Below, piece after piece: positions 26,074 through 37,420 of a stretch of DNA of 64,000 nt; within the stretch, counting starts at the first letter, position 1, and every line of letters begins with the position of its first letter. The notes beneath the pieces are model-generated. The model was given only the letters and a program-made list of their open reading frames with translations. It searched no databases and had not been told where the DNA came from. This DNA is from Planococcus citri (lineage: Eukaryota; Arthropoda; Insecta; Hemiptera; Pseudococcidae): positions 33,377,230-33,441,229 of the forward strand of contig NC_088677.1 of the NCBI RefSeq assembly GCF_950023065.1, in the 5' to 3' direction. The position numbers were made by a program, and so were the translations under genes.

Positions 26074-26625
26074 ATGAAGGTAATGTACGCATCATTCTTC
26101 TGATTCATCTTTCTGTCTGTGCAAACATTTGTTATTACTGTGCAATATTCTAGAATTGATACTGAAAGTATTACAGACTTCTTTGTTTATGGATTTTTAA
26201 AATCGTACTTTTATTTACAGTTTTCACATATAGTACCTTCTGGTAAAGAATCAATCGACAATCTAACAGTTTCATTTGAAGACGGATTCGAAATAATTAC
26301 TATGTACGGGCATAATCAATCAGGACAGAGTTCCAGTTTATATCCATTAACTCCCAATCTACCGTATTCAGTTAATCCGAGCATCCCTACGTACGCTCCT
26401 AGTAGCACAGTTCCCACATGTAGCCCAATTACTGGAAAGAGTTCTCATCCACTGGATGGCATTCCATTCAAATTAAGTCCAGCGCTAGAGATGAGTACTT
26501 TCAATAGCAGTGATCCTATACTAGAAGATGTAAAAAATACGCTGAATCGTGTTGGAAAGTTACTATACTCAGAAGAATTCAAGTATGATTGTCGTCTTGA
26601 AAAAGATGTTTTAGGAGAAAATTGA
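26074..26625 (+). CDS. UMAD1: UMAD1-like protein (UMA domain), ESCRT-I associated
   Basis: Two exons are proposed: 26074-26079 (ATG AAG, followed by GTAATG) and 26221-26625 after the acceptor TTATTTACAG, giving 136 residues. Human UMAD1 has a similar length. The UMA domain runs from about residue 79 to the end: PLDGIPFKLSP at 79-89 and YDCRLEKDVL at about 124-133, the two conserved blocks of UBAP1/MVB12/UMAD1 proteins that bind the ESCRT-I core for cargo sorting at multivesicular bodies. An acidic DGF motif near residue 22 and a Ser/Pro/Tyr-rich middle part precede it. The alternative start in the intron frame at 26119 would add a non-conserved hydrophobic leader and is less likely. The domain call is firm; the two-codon first exon is inferred. 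Confidence 0.8.
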
Positions 26626-26977
26626 GTTGAATTACAACTGTTGTTAGTCAACTCAATTTGTACGAATATAATAATATGTAATCATAAGTTGTAACAATAA
26701 GTATTACTGTATTTAATTCATATAATTATATTTATTTTTTTGTACACGGTTCTTGTTACTTAATTCAAAAAAAAAAAGAAAATGCTCAGTTACATATAGG
26801 TAATAATACTGTTGAAATAATTTCAGTTTGGATAACATAAATCACGCGTTTATTGAATAGAACAAAAAATATTTAAAAAATCGTCGATATAAAATAGTTT
26901 GAACTTGAATAAAAATGGAAAAACATTATAGGTAGGTAATTGTTAATAACGCACACAAATTGCTTGAAAAAAGCTAC
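26626..26977. other. Convergent 3' flanks of the UMAD1-like gene and TMEM222
   Basis: Only 352 bases separate the two stop codons. It is A+T-rich with no reading frame of note. It must hold both 3' untranslated regions. The UMAD1-like side lacks a canonical AATAAA. Confidence 0.6.
26849..26854 (-). promoter_or_regulatory. Poly(A) signal AATAAA for TMEM222
   Basis: TTTATT on the plus strand reads AATAAA on the minus strand, 124 bases beyond the TMEM222 stop codon, a normal distance for a short 3' untranslated region. Confidence 0.55.
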
Positions 26978-28022
26978 TTAAACAAATATGTTGGAAAATA
27001 AGACAGCGCACAACGTAATCATAGCTAATATCCAAAATGGACCCCATGTTTTGATCCACGACCTTTTGCTGAAAACAATACATAGAATGGAAGAATTAAT
27101 TTATAAAGTACGTTTTTTTTACATTTACGGATTTTGGCAGATTTTCGAGAATATGGTTTTTGGTAGAGTTAGAAATAGAATCCACTAGTATCTGCCAGGG
27201 TAGTAGCTTTTGAAAATGGATTATGGATTTTAGAGACTTTATTGTAAGGGAGAAGACTTAAAGTTTCGAAAGTTTGTGGTTGGAATATTAAAAAGTGTTT
27301 TAAAAAGAGATTCAAAAAAAATGTTCAAAAACCAGATTTTCGAAAATCCGTCTAAAAAACATACTTAATGTTTTGATACGAGTAATTAATTTATGAAGAA
27401 ATAGAACTTACTCAACATAATGACTAGAAGTAAAAGTGTACAAAGCGATTTTGAACATATTCCAATTCTTTCTGCCGTCATATTCCATCAAATTTAATGC
27501 TTTAGCTACATGAGAGTGGCAATTATCCATAAGTAGATTGTGCTAAACACAAAAGATTAGGTTTTTAACATCAAATTAGGCAATTTATAGCAACTGAAAT
27601 AGCGACCGACTGATTTCATATGAAAATACGTACAATTCTTCCTCCATAGTCCAAAGATGATTCAGTTACAGCATAATCCCATCCTCGAGTACCACCTTGT
27701 ACACGATCTAATTTAAGTTTCCAAATTTTAGTTGGTTCGCCGAAAGCCATGTCATCTTCTGCAACATAGTAGGATCCTGCAAAGTCTCGAATTTTTCCTT
27801 CTGAAGTAGCAATTCCTGTGTGACCAATCAAAGGAAATATCCATCTGTAAAAACAATCACCATGAAGTGGAATAATTATGTTCTGCAAAAATATGAAGGT
27901 CGACAAATAAAGCAGGAACGAATTACATACGTTAAAACTGGAATCGGCGTCCAAACAACACAGTATGGATATCGAACAGGTTTTTTTTGCCGAGAAAACT
28001 CTTCTTCACGCACAACAGGCAT
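26978..28022 (-). CDS. TMEM222: TMEM222 (DUF778 family) membrane protein
   Basis: Four exons join in frame: 28022-27931, 27844-27634, 27542-27412 and 27068-26978 (525 nt, 174 residues, stop TAA), all GT-AG. The translation follows the TMEM222/DUF778 family almost block by block: RYPYCVVWTPIPVLTWIFP, IGHTGIATSEGKIRDFAG, DDMAFGEPTKIWKL, NCHSHVAKALNLM and NWNMFKIAL, then a C-terminal hydrophobic segment (FWILAMITLCAVLF). The conserved His/Cys of the GHTGI and DNCHSHVA blocks are both present. The biochemical function of the family is not established; human TMEM222 variants are linked to neurodevelopmental disease. The start ATG is followed at once by conserved-looking sequence and gives a shorter N-terminus than human. 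The gene is convergent with the UMAD1-like gene. Confidence 0.92.
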
Positions 28023-28337
28023 TTTAAAGTAATTCACATCATGACTTAAACCAAAATGTATAATAAAACTGAAAGTGAAAATTTATTCAAAAAGTATATC
28101 GAGAATCGTAAAACTGAAACTTTCTTATAATTTAAAATTTTAAAGTAAAGTAATTTCACTTTCAACTCTTATCATGTGGTTGTTGCTGTTGTGATTGTAA
28201 ATGGTGATAAAAAAAAACTATGGGAACCAAAATGGTGAAGAGGGAACGAGAGAGACTTACCTCATTCACTATCGACTCTACTGTTGAAATTCGAAATCAT
28301 CAAGTTCACATTATTTTCTGACCATTGGCATTGGCCA
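28023..28337. other. Upstream flank of TMEM222
   Basis: It should hold the TMEM222 promoter. No TATA box is evident. No coding exon is seen. Confidence 0.4.
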
Positions 28338-28656
28338 GGCAGGCTGCATAGTTGGCAAAGTTCACCCCGTTCACCCGTTCATGAACGCGAAAGTTCGCGA
28401 ACGCGTTCGATTTCAGTGAACGTGAGCGTGAACGCGTTCAATTTTTGGAGAACGATATGATGAACGTACTGATTTCAACATGCGTTTTCGACTCATTTTC
28501 ATCACTTTGAAGCTTAAAAATAGACATTTTTATGAACGTGAAAGTGAACGTGAATGGCGCCTGATGAACGTGAGCGCGAACGCGTTCCTACCTCAGGGAG
28601 CGTGAACGTGAACGCGTTCACAGTTTCCGCGAACTTTGCCAACTATGGCCAGGCTG
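28338..28656. mobile_element. 301-bp inverted-repeat element rich in GAACGCGTTC palindromes
   Basis: The element proper is 28347-28647. The 17-base ends CATAGTTGGCAAAGTTC and GAACTTTGCCAACTATG are perfect inverted copies. Flanking 9-mers GGCAGGCTG and GCCAGGCTG agree at 8 of 9 positions, a possible target duplication of Mutator size, though an 8-bp hAT duplication shifted by one cannot be excluded. Inside, the words GTGAACGTGAACG and CGAACGCGTTC recur in both orientations, giving strong local secondary structure. The plus-strand frame 28554-28829 starts in the element and leaves it, and looks fortuitous. Confidence 0.72.
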
Positions 28657-29570
28657 GCACCAGTCTGTCAGGTATTACCTTCTTGGTATTTCCCGAATTC
28701 TCGCGGAAATCAGAAGTTGGGAACCCCTGTGAGTATAAAGTACAGGGCGTACAGAAAATTTCGACATTTTTTGCAGAATACTTATGTTATTTTGAATATG
28801 TTATGACATTGTTATGTACTGTACTTTGATGTTTGAAAGTTCGAATACTCATAGAAATCGCAGTGCACGCGTTCAAATTCAATTCATATTCAATTTAACA
28901 CCTCAGTACATATTTGCTAATTTTATCAAGTTGTCAAAACTCAAAATGATGCGAGGTGATGCGGATTGCGGAAAGGATTGCGGATTGCACTACCTAGTGG
29001 CTGGTACCTACTACCTACTCAATAAAATTCGCTGAAATTTGAAAACATTTTTGAAAATGTTTATGTAAAGATGTAAACTGTAAACCTACTTGAAAAATGA
29101 AAGTTGAAAATATTCCTTGGAACTGTTAGAAGTTCAAAGTTTACATTGGCCTTATTTCGATTTTTTTCATTTAATTGATGAAACAACCGGTTTAAAATTG
29201 AAACAAAAAAACTTGAAATTTAATTTAATTTGAATTTAATTTTAAAATATGTTTTTATACTGACACTGACATGTTTAGTTTAGTGTTTTTATTTTCTTTA
29301 CAAAAATGAAAAAATAAAAAATCACGTTTTTTTTTTAAATTTGAAATTTTTAGTCGGGTTTTGCATTTGCTTTGCTTTTGCAGTTTGCTTGTAGGTAGTA
29401 TTTCAATAATTTTATGAAAAAAAAACTGAAAACTAAAAAGTGATGAAAATAGAAAATTTTTTAAACAGGGCTTGCTTTAAAATTGAATAGGTACCTTTTT
29501 TTATTGTTTAAAATAAATTATTCATTTCATGTTTTTGGTGTTTGTAACACTCGATTCTGTTTACTAAAAG
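28657..29570. other. Intergenic stretch, no gene seen
   Basis: No recognisable exon. A short direct repeat of GGATTGCGG lies near 28962-28985. A+T-rich from 29040 on. Confidence 0.5.
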
Positions 29571-29792
29571 TGAGGAGCTTAGTAACAAAGTTAGACAAAC
29601 GCCACGGAGGGCGCATACGGAAAGGGACCTAACGACCAAAAAAAAAAAAAAAAAAGTTCTCCGAAATTGTTGTAGGAACTCTGTAAAGGGTTCCTACAAC
29701 AATTTCGGAGAACTTTTTTTTTTTTGGTCGTTAGGTCCCTTTCCGTATGCGCCCTCCGTGGCGTTTGTCTAACTTTGTCACCAAGCTCCTCA
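29571..29792. repeat. Near-perfect 222-bp palindrome (foldback MITE)
   Basis: The left arm (29571 to about 29680) and right arm (about 29688 to 29792) are inverted copies with only a few mismatches and a difference in length of an internal A/T tract (about 18 A versus 13 T). The loop is under ten bases. Each arm carries a GC-rich core (ACGGAGGGCGCATACGGAAA) and an inner block (GTTCTCCGAAATTGTTGTAG). Ends are TGAGGAGCTT, like the 262-bp element at 18123. Flanks ACTAAAAG and AGTAAAAC agree at 6 of 8 positions. Open frames on both strands here are products of the palindrome. Confidence 0.92.
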
Positions 29793-30568
29793 AGTAAAAC
29801 AGTTACAACTTTTAAGCATCGCGTATTAGTTATTAAAACATCCGAATTCTGTTTGAAATTGAAACTTAGAATTTTTGAAAGATACACTGACTTGACTGAC
29901 TCTCAGATGATGCTAATTTTACAGTGTTGATAAAAATTGATCAAGTATAATTGAGATTGACAGTACAAAAGATATCGAAAAAAGGGCAACGTCAGTCTGT
30001 CAGGAATGTTTTTCTCGTTCTCTGTAGTATGTATATATCCATACTCAATCGAATTTGATACATTAATAGATTAATACTCGAAGAGAATTCGGAGAAATCC
30101 TTTGTCAAGTGGAAATCGATGTCCGAATTCCGAATTTTCAATTTTTCTGGTGTTTGCGGTTCAATAATAAAATAATTAATAAAATTTATTTATCGCTTGC
30201 TATAAATTATAAATAACATTTACCTACATTATTTGTTCAATGATTCTATCAATTTCTTTATTTTCTTTTCTTCTAACAAACTTTATTAAATCACATTCAA
30301 ACTGCAAACATAATCAATCACACTTGACTCATTGTTGACTGACTTCACTTGACTGCGTTTAAAAATTTTAAAAACGTTATTTAAATTTTTAATAATTTAT
30401 GCCTTATGGCATTGGCATGGCTTGTGGTTGGTGGTCCCTTGGTTATGCAACTCCTCAATACAGTGCATAGAGCTTCCAGAATTTTTGCACACCCTATATT
30501 TCCAACTAATACCGTACAATCATTGCATTGTATACAATGTTGGTGTTATGTTAACGATATTATTTATT
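29793..30568. other. Intergenic stretch upstream of the PI3-kinase gene
   Basis: No exon is recognised. It could hold distal promoter elements or an upstream untranslated exon of the kinase gene. Confidence 0.45.
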
Positions 30569-30603
30569 TATAAAGGAAAAACAAAAGTCAACTCGAGTCA
30601 GTT
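30569..30603 (+). promoter_or_regulatory. Candidate TATA/initiator core promoter of the PI3-kinase gene
   Basis: TATAAAG starts at 30569 and the arthropod initiator TCAGTT lies at 30598-30603. The initiator A at 30600 is 31 bases from the T of the TATA box, the canonical spacing. Transcription from here would give a 5' untranslated leader of about 208 bases with two short upstream ATGs out of frame (30789 and 30803). This is pattern-based; an upstream spliced exon remains possible. Confidence 0.45.
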
Positions 30604-30807
30604 CTATGGCGAAGATAATTATTAAGTTTGATCATCATTAATTTTAACACCTCTTGCCGTACTTTCATTTCGTTGTTGTTTTATCGTTAAGTTTTCATGT
30701 ATTTCTAAATCCGATCAAATGGTGGAATCCTGATACTTCGTGGAACTGATTTATATTCGATGTATAAGCAGTTTAATATTGTTTTGATAATGGAGTGTTA
30801 ATATGAT

Positions 30808-33800
30808 ATGGAAATGGTTCAAACTGTTCAAAGCTTTCCCGGAGCATTTGCTTATGATTATTGGGCTAACAATACTGATACATCAGTGGAGCTAAATTGT
30901 CTTATGCCAAATGGAGTGTTTATACCATTACCTGTAAAAAAGAACTCGACATTCAATGAAATCAAAGAAGTAAGAATCATTACCCTTGAAATTATCAATA
31001 ATATTGCATGAATATGATGCGCTATCGCATTTCTTTTACTCATTCATGACTTGTTTCATTTTCAGGATTTGTGGGAAGAATCTTCCAAATTCCCACTTTA
31101 TGGACTGCTACATTGTTCTTCCACTTATCGTTTTGTTTTCGTCAATATTAATTCCGAATTGGAAGAATTATTCGACGAAAATAAACGATTATGTGATGTT
31201 AAACCTTTTGGAGCCACACTTAGAATTGTTGAGAAGCAAAATGATAAAGCCGAAAGCACTTTCAATGTTCTTATTGGGCGTTTGATAGGAAAAAGTAAGT
31301 TTGATTATTATTTCCTTGACTGAAAAATTATCATTCTATCTAAAACCAATATGTCTCTGAAACAGGTTTACATGAGTTCGATTCGTTAAAAAACACCGAA
31401 GTAAACATGTTTCGTTCAAAAATGAAGTACCTCTCTGAAGAAGTTTGTCGAGAAAGAAAAGAGTATACTTGGATACAGAAAATAAAGTACCAATTCCCTC
31501 CCAGATTGATTTTCATTCCGGTCGAACAACAAATTTTATCTAATCACAGCCCAATACCTAAAAAATTACGCGACGGACATTTTGTGGTTGTGATTAAATT
31601 TGAAAATAATGATGTAAGTGCGATCAAGTTACTGAGTGAGTTACGTAGATGATGATATCGTTTCTTGGAATTCAACGTTTTTTATAATAATAATTTCGTA
31701 TTACAGAGTACTTTCACTTTCAACGTACCAGTTACTGGAACCTCTGATCATCTATTAAAATTAATTTTAAATAAACGAGCGACAAATTTTTTAAAGAAAA
31801 ACGAAGTCATCTCGGATTTTGTTCTGAAAGTATGTGGCAGAGAAGAATATATTTATGGTGATAATAAGCTCATCGAATATGCGTACATTTATGAATCGCT
31901 CACGCAGAGTAAAACTCCAACTCTGGTTGTGATTTCTGTGCATAATGTTCCACGTAAGTTTTTGTTCATAATTTTTCCCATCAGATACTTGTGTGAAAAT
32001 CATGTTGATGAGACCATTTTTTTTGTTTTTTTTTTCAACAGTTCATCCCGAAGAAAATATTTACGAAATACCTGAAGAAACTGATACTTCCAGGATAAAT
32101 TCTTCATTTTCGTCGGTAACGTTGAGAAAGAAGGGAAAATACATTTCTTCGTACTCTATCGATGAAAAATTTTCCTTCAAAGTGTGTTTCATTACTAACT
32201 TGAACGTGCAATCTGCTGAAGTAAGCACAATTTTTTATTATCATAAACATCATTATTGTATGCACATTTACTCTAATGCTAATGAATGAATGTTTTAGGT
32301 TGGCGTTCATGCGGGTTTATTTCATGGAGGCAAATCTTTATGTGAGACAAAACGTACTATAGAAACATTTGTCAAAGATTGGTCTTGCGAATACGAAGAA
32401 GATTTAACTTTCGACATAAAAATCGGCGACATTCCTCGCATGGCAAGAATCTGTTTTGCTGTTTACGAAGTTTGCAAATCTGTTAAAAATATACGTACGA
32501 AACGACTGAAAGATTTACAAAATCAAGTTCGTTGTAAAAATTATTTTGTACCCTTGATTATTGATGTCGTATTAATCGTTCGCAATGGTATTTTGCTTTA
32601 CAGCAAGATTTTTACGTGAATCCTTTGGGATGGGTGAATACTACCGTGTTCGATTACAAAGGTCAACTAAAAACCGGTTCAGTTACCATGTACTTATGGT
32701 CATTACCAGAAGATTTGCAAAGTGAAAATCTCTTTCATCCACTTAGCACAGTAGTATCAAATCCTGATTCTAAAAATAATGCCGCTCTTTCAATATCCTT
32801 TCATAAGTAAGATTTCAACATACGATTTTAATTTCCGTATGAATGTAAACATCGATAATACGCTGTAATTAATATTTTATAGGTTCCACGAAGATGTAAT
32901 CGTATATCCGGATGTGGACTCGATTGTTGATTTCGCAGCAAAATACGGACGATCCGATCTGAAAGAACAAAATGAAAGCACTCAACAGTCATCAAAAGTC
33001 TTATTAGATCACGTTCGGTAAATATCCACATTATTACATACCAAAGATTTCTGTTAATTTAATTAGAGAAATTAATGTCTTTCATCAATTTTTAGGAGTA
33101 TTAGCGATCATGTTACACGTTATGAATTACACGAACAAGAAAGAAAGAATTTATGGGCTTTGCGATACGAGCTAATTACTTCAGATCCGCATCTTTTATC
33201 AAAGCTATTAGATTGTGTTGATTGGAATAACAGATTGGAAGTTTCTGAAGCTATTTCATTGTTACAAAAGTGGCCTCCGTTGCTTCCTCAAAAAGCATTA
33301 GAACTGCTGGATTATGCTTATGCTGATCAGGCTGTTCGAAGTTTTGCTGTACGCTGTTTACACAATACGATGTACGTTGTCAGCATTATTCGATGTTTGT
33401 TTACTTTTACTCCTAAACAACTAATTGCGAAAAAATGTGATTGATTTTCATATTTTCTTTTCTTTTAGGGATGATCATTTACTGTTGTATCTCCTACAAT
33501 TGGTTCAAGCTCTGAAACACGAATGTTATCTACAAAATGATTTAGTAGAATTCTTACTCCATAAAGCTTTGAATAATCAAAAAATTGGCCATTATTTATT
33601 TTGGCACTTGAGGTATTTTTATTCTTTCGTATTCCTGAGAAAACGGTTTGGAGTTTTATTAATTGAAATATTTGCAGGTCGGAAATGAAAGTAAAATCGG
33701 TGTCCGTTCGTTTTGGACTCATTTTGGAAGCGTACTGTAGAGGAAGTCCGGAACATGTCAAGATTTTGATTCGTCAAATGGGGTTTCTAGACAAACTTAA

Positions 33801-35318
33801 AACTACCAACGAATTGATCCGTAAAAGAAAAGATAAAGATAAGATCAGAGGTTTTGTGCAAGAATACTTTCAAGAACCTCACTGTACCGAAGCATTTTAT
33901 TCAGTTTGTAACCCCCTAGATCCGAGTTTCAAGTGTAAACGTGTAAAGTATGTTTTCATCTTGCAGAGTTTTTATTTTATTTTTTTCTACTGTGATCCAC
34001 TTTTTAATAATGGTTTTCAAATTTTAGGATTGAAAAATGCCGAGTTATGGACAGTAAAGCTCGACCCTTGTGGCTTGTATTCGAAAATGATGACGGTTTT
34101 GGAGAAGACATTCATATAATTTTTAAAAATGGTGACGATCTTCGACAGGACATGTTGACGTTGCAAATGCTTCGTATAATGGATAATTTATGGAAAATGC
34201 ATGGCTTAGATTTTAGGTAAATATCTTTATCTGGGGTCATGTCGGTGGAATAGACATACAAAATAAATTGTTTACCTGATTTGGTTACTGTTTTGCAGAA
34301 TGAATCCTTATGGTTGTATTTCAACAGACAATAAAGTAGGATTGATCGAAGTTGTGTTGAATGCTGAAACTATAGCTAATATACAAAAAGAAAAAGGTAT
34401 ATTTTCTGCGACGTCGGCTTTCAGAAAAGGTTCTTTGTTAGGTAAGAAAAAACAAACACAAATTTTAATACAAAAGATCTGAAAACTTATTTATTTAATT
34501 TCATTATTTTTTTAGCTTGGTTGAAAGAGCATAATACTACAGAGCAAGCTCTTAATAAAGCAATTGAAGAGTTTACATATTCTTGCGCTGGTTATTGTGT
34601 GGCTACATTTGTGCTAGGAATCGCCGATAGACATTCAGATAATATTATGGTGAAAAGAACAGGACAGGTATTTTTCCTTCTTTTTTTTCAAATCAAGAAC
34701 ATCTTTGCAGTTGCGTATACAAACAGAATCTTAAATTAAATTTGCATGGTGTATGTTTTAGTTGTTTCATATCGACTTCGGGCATATTTTGGGCCATTTC
34801 AAAGAGAAATTTGGGTTCCGGAGAGAAAGAGTACCATTCGTATTGACTCATGATTTTGTTCACGTGATCAATAAAGGACAAACTAAAGGAGAAATTGTCG
34901 AATTTCAAACGTTCCAGAAATTATGTAAAAATGTAAGTAGAAGTTTTTTTTTTTTTAAATTTGGTAATGGGATGTTTTTAATTGACTTTTTTTTCAGGCA
35001 TTTTTGATCTTGAGAAAACATGGCTCCTTAATTTTATCGTTGTTCGCCATGATGATTTCAACTGGTTTACCGGAGTTGTCTTCTGAAGCCGATTTAAATT
35101 ATCTTCACGAGTCATTGGTAAATTTATCTTAAAAGTAATGGAGAAAATATCTTTAGTCTTATTTTTAATCACAATCATGATGTACGTAGGTATTACACAA
35201 ATCTGAAGAGGAAGCAGAGGTACATTTCCAGATGAAGTTCGAGGAAGCTTTGAGTAATTCTTGGAAAACATCTCTAAATTGGGCTTCGCATAATGTTTCG
35301 AAAAATAACCGAGTATGA
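30808..35318 (+). CDS. Pi3K92E: Class IA phosphoinositide 3-kinase catalytic subunit (p110)
   Basis: Seventeen exons join in frame: 30808-30969, 31066-31294, 31366-31613, 31707-31953, 32042-32220, 32299-32526, 32604-32806, 32883-33017, 33096-33371, 33469-33612, 33678-33947, 34028-34216, 34299-34441, 34516-34667, 34762-34932, 34998-35117 and 35190-35318 (3225 nt, 1074 residues). It phosphorylates PI(4,5)P2 to PIP3 at the plasma membrane downstream of insulin/growth-factor receptors, with a p85-type adaptor. Domains in order: adaptor-binding (about 20-125), Ras-binding (about 165-270), C2 (about 310-470), helical (about 510-690) and kinase (about 775-1060). FKNGDDLRQD carries the ATP-binding Lys (about 808), GIADRHSDN the catalytic loop (Asp about 922), and DFG is at about 940. 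GHFKEKFGFRRERVPF and the WASHNVSKNNR tail are closest to vertebrate p110 beta/delta. Introns are mostly 65-110 bases. Confidence 0.96.
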
Positions 35319-36260
35319 TGTTCGCCGAATCTTAAAAAACGTGACATTTAAAACAAATTTCGATACAGGAGGTATTTATTTCAAATATTTATTTGATCTC
35401 AATATACATAAGTGAATATTAATTTTAAGTACGTACCGAGGCGTGTAAATTTCAATCAGTGTTTCTTTTTACACTCATTGCTAAATTTTTTCAGATTTTT
35501 ATTTATTTCGTATTAAATTTTTTTTATTATACAAATAGTAATCATATTTCTAGTCCTTTTTGTCGCCAGGTTCTGAATAATCATTTTAATTTTTTACTAT
35601 TATTATTTTTTGAAAATCATCTTTGATATGTTTATAATTTCAGAATCATGTTAATAGTGAAATTTTTTTTATTTTGGGCTTGGCATTTTTTAAACTACGC
35701 ATAATTATAAATTCCTAAATCGAATCCAGATTATATTAATTAAGTGCAAGATTTTAAAGCTGCTTTTTCAAATACATCGTACATCATTAGAACATTTCTT
35801 CGAGGATTATTCCTTCGTTGAATAGGTACCATTTTCATTGATCTTATTACAAATTATTTTATAAAGGGACTTTTTACCTTTTTTAACCAGTTAGTTATTG
35901 AAATGTTATGAATTATTTTATTTCATTTGTTAGTTAAGTATATTTTTTCAAACCGCTCATGTGGCCATAATTTTGGAAGATCTACCTTTGTTTGAAGTTA
36001 TATGTTAATTATGTATACCCAGTTCTTTCTTTTGGAAGAATGCTAATTTTAATTTTAAAAAACCTCCTTGCTATGATTAAATGTTATTGATTCCTTATTT
36101 CTTCTAATACAACAAAGTTATTAGCCATTTTGAGCGATTTTTCTGTTGTGTTTATCTTTAAAGAATACCCCCTTTGCTTTTGTTTTGTGAACTTATATTG
36201 TATGAATTCGTCATCTCTGTGATCTCTAAAATTATTATAAAATAAATTATTCAAATTTCA
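35319..36260 (+). other. 3' untranslated region of the PI3-kinase gene
   Basis: A+T-rich sequence with no open frame of interest follows the stop codon and ends at the first good poly(A) signal at 36241. The border is inferred from that signal. Confidence 0.5.
36241..36246 (+). promoter_or_regulatory. Poly(A) signal AATAAA for the PI3-kinase gene
   Basis: A canonical AATAAA about 920 bases after the stop codon, followed by an A/T-rich region. It is the most plausible 3' end of the transcript; earlier variants may also be used. Confidence 0.5.
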
Positions 36261-37160
36261 AAAATTTTATTTCATTTCTTGTTACGATTTCGTTTGTGTA
36301 CATTCTTCTATTTTAGATTAGAATTTTCAACGACTGTCTATGTTTTTGGATAAGAGTGATCTTTTTGCTCAAAAACGACCTAATTTTTTCTAACATGAAC
36401 AATTCAATTTGAAAGCCATCTTTATGATGGAGCTATGGTGTTAATAAATTAGTTTCCTAGATGACAAAGCGTTAGTTTTCAGTTACGTCGAGCGAAACGA
36501 AACGTGATCAGTTTAAATTCTTTAGAAAACAGCGTGTACAAGTACGACGAACAAAAACTGAACGAAATCGTTTAAAAGCTGTAATTTTGATTTTACGGTG
36601 AGAATGAATAAATGATGAAAAAACCAATAAGAATATTAGAATTGAAACTGGTCTGTTACGTCGATTTACGAGGAGGTTCTACTGATTGCCCAAATTTTAA
36701 AAATTATGAAATTTAGAGGAAGCGCGAAAATACGGCGAACTGGTTATGCAAATCTATTAACATGTTGGAAAATCAATCGTCGCGAATTTACGGCAAACTG
36801 AATAGGCAACTTTATTAACATGGCTAATTTCACCCCAAGTCGAATCGTGATTTCTTGCACAACTGCCAAATCTTGACGAAGGCTCATATCGCAAAACTAT
36901 ATGAATTTTGAGTAAATCCACCTTGAAAAAAATGGGTATCAAACCCAAAAATCAGTTATCAAAATCTGAAAATTTTAAAACTGAGCTTTTTAGTAAAAAC
37001 TCAAGTTAATATGTTATTTTGAGATTCGGCCACCTTTTACCGACTTTGCCGGAAACGGAAAAGTAAGGTATTGTATTTGTCATGATGGTTGAGGAATTGG
37101 GTGGGGGTGGGTTTTCTTGAGGTTTTGGAGTGTGCTGATCACGATAAGACATATGGCGCA
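36261..37160. other. Intergenic stretch with a dispersed-repeat terminus
   Basis: No gene. The 31 bases at 36734-36764 recur at 53929-53959 with one mismatch (both contain TTATGCAAATCTATTAACAT or its one-base variant), and a weaker relative lies at about 36792-36823. Sequences on either side of the copies differ, so this looks like the end of a transposon family. Confidence 0.5.
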
Positions 37161-37420
37161 AAACGAGATAAGTTTATATATATATTTATTTATTTATATA
37201 TTTATATATAAGTTTATAGGTTGGTCTGTGCCGCACATTTCGCGAGTTCCCATGCAAAAAATTGCGGTACAAGTGGCGAGGTGGACAAGTCGCGAGCTCG
37301 CCACATGTCCATAGTAAAATTACTACACATGTCGCGAGGAATGATGCCTCGTCAAATGTACTGTAGACAGTGATGGTTTCAAAAAGACACACTTTTAATA
37401 CTTTTCATTTACAACAGAGG
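37161..37420. repeat. Left CG-rich flank of the palindromic repeat block
   Basis: A TATATATT tract is followed by CG-rich words such as GTCGCGAGCTCGCCACATGT and CTCGCGACATGT. Similar words occur in inverted orientation at about 44520-44710 (CGCCACATTG, GTCTACCGTACAAACGGCGA, CTCGCGACTTGTGC, then TATATATAT). The two segments bracket the repeat block and may be the degenerate ends of one large element. Confidence 0.4.

Noticed and set aside
26119..26220. Start of the UMAD1-like protein at 26119
   Set aside because: The segment has no resemblance to the family, and a clear acceptor (TTATTTACAG) sits at its end, so it is read as intron.
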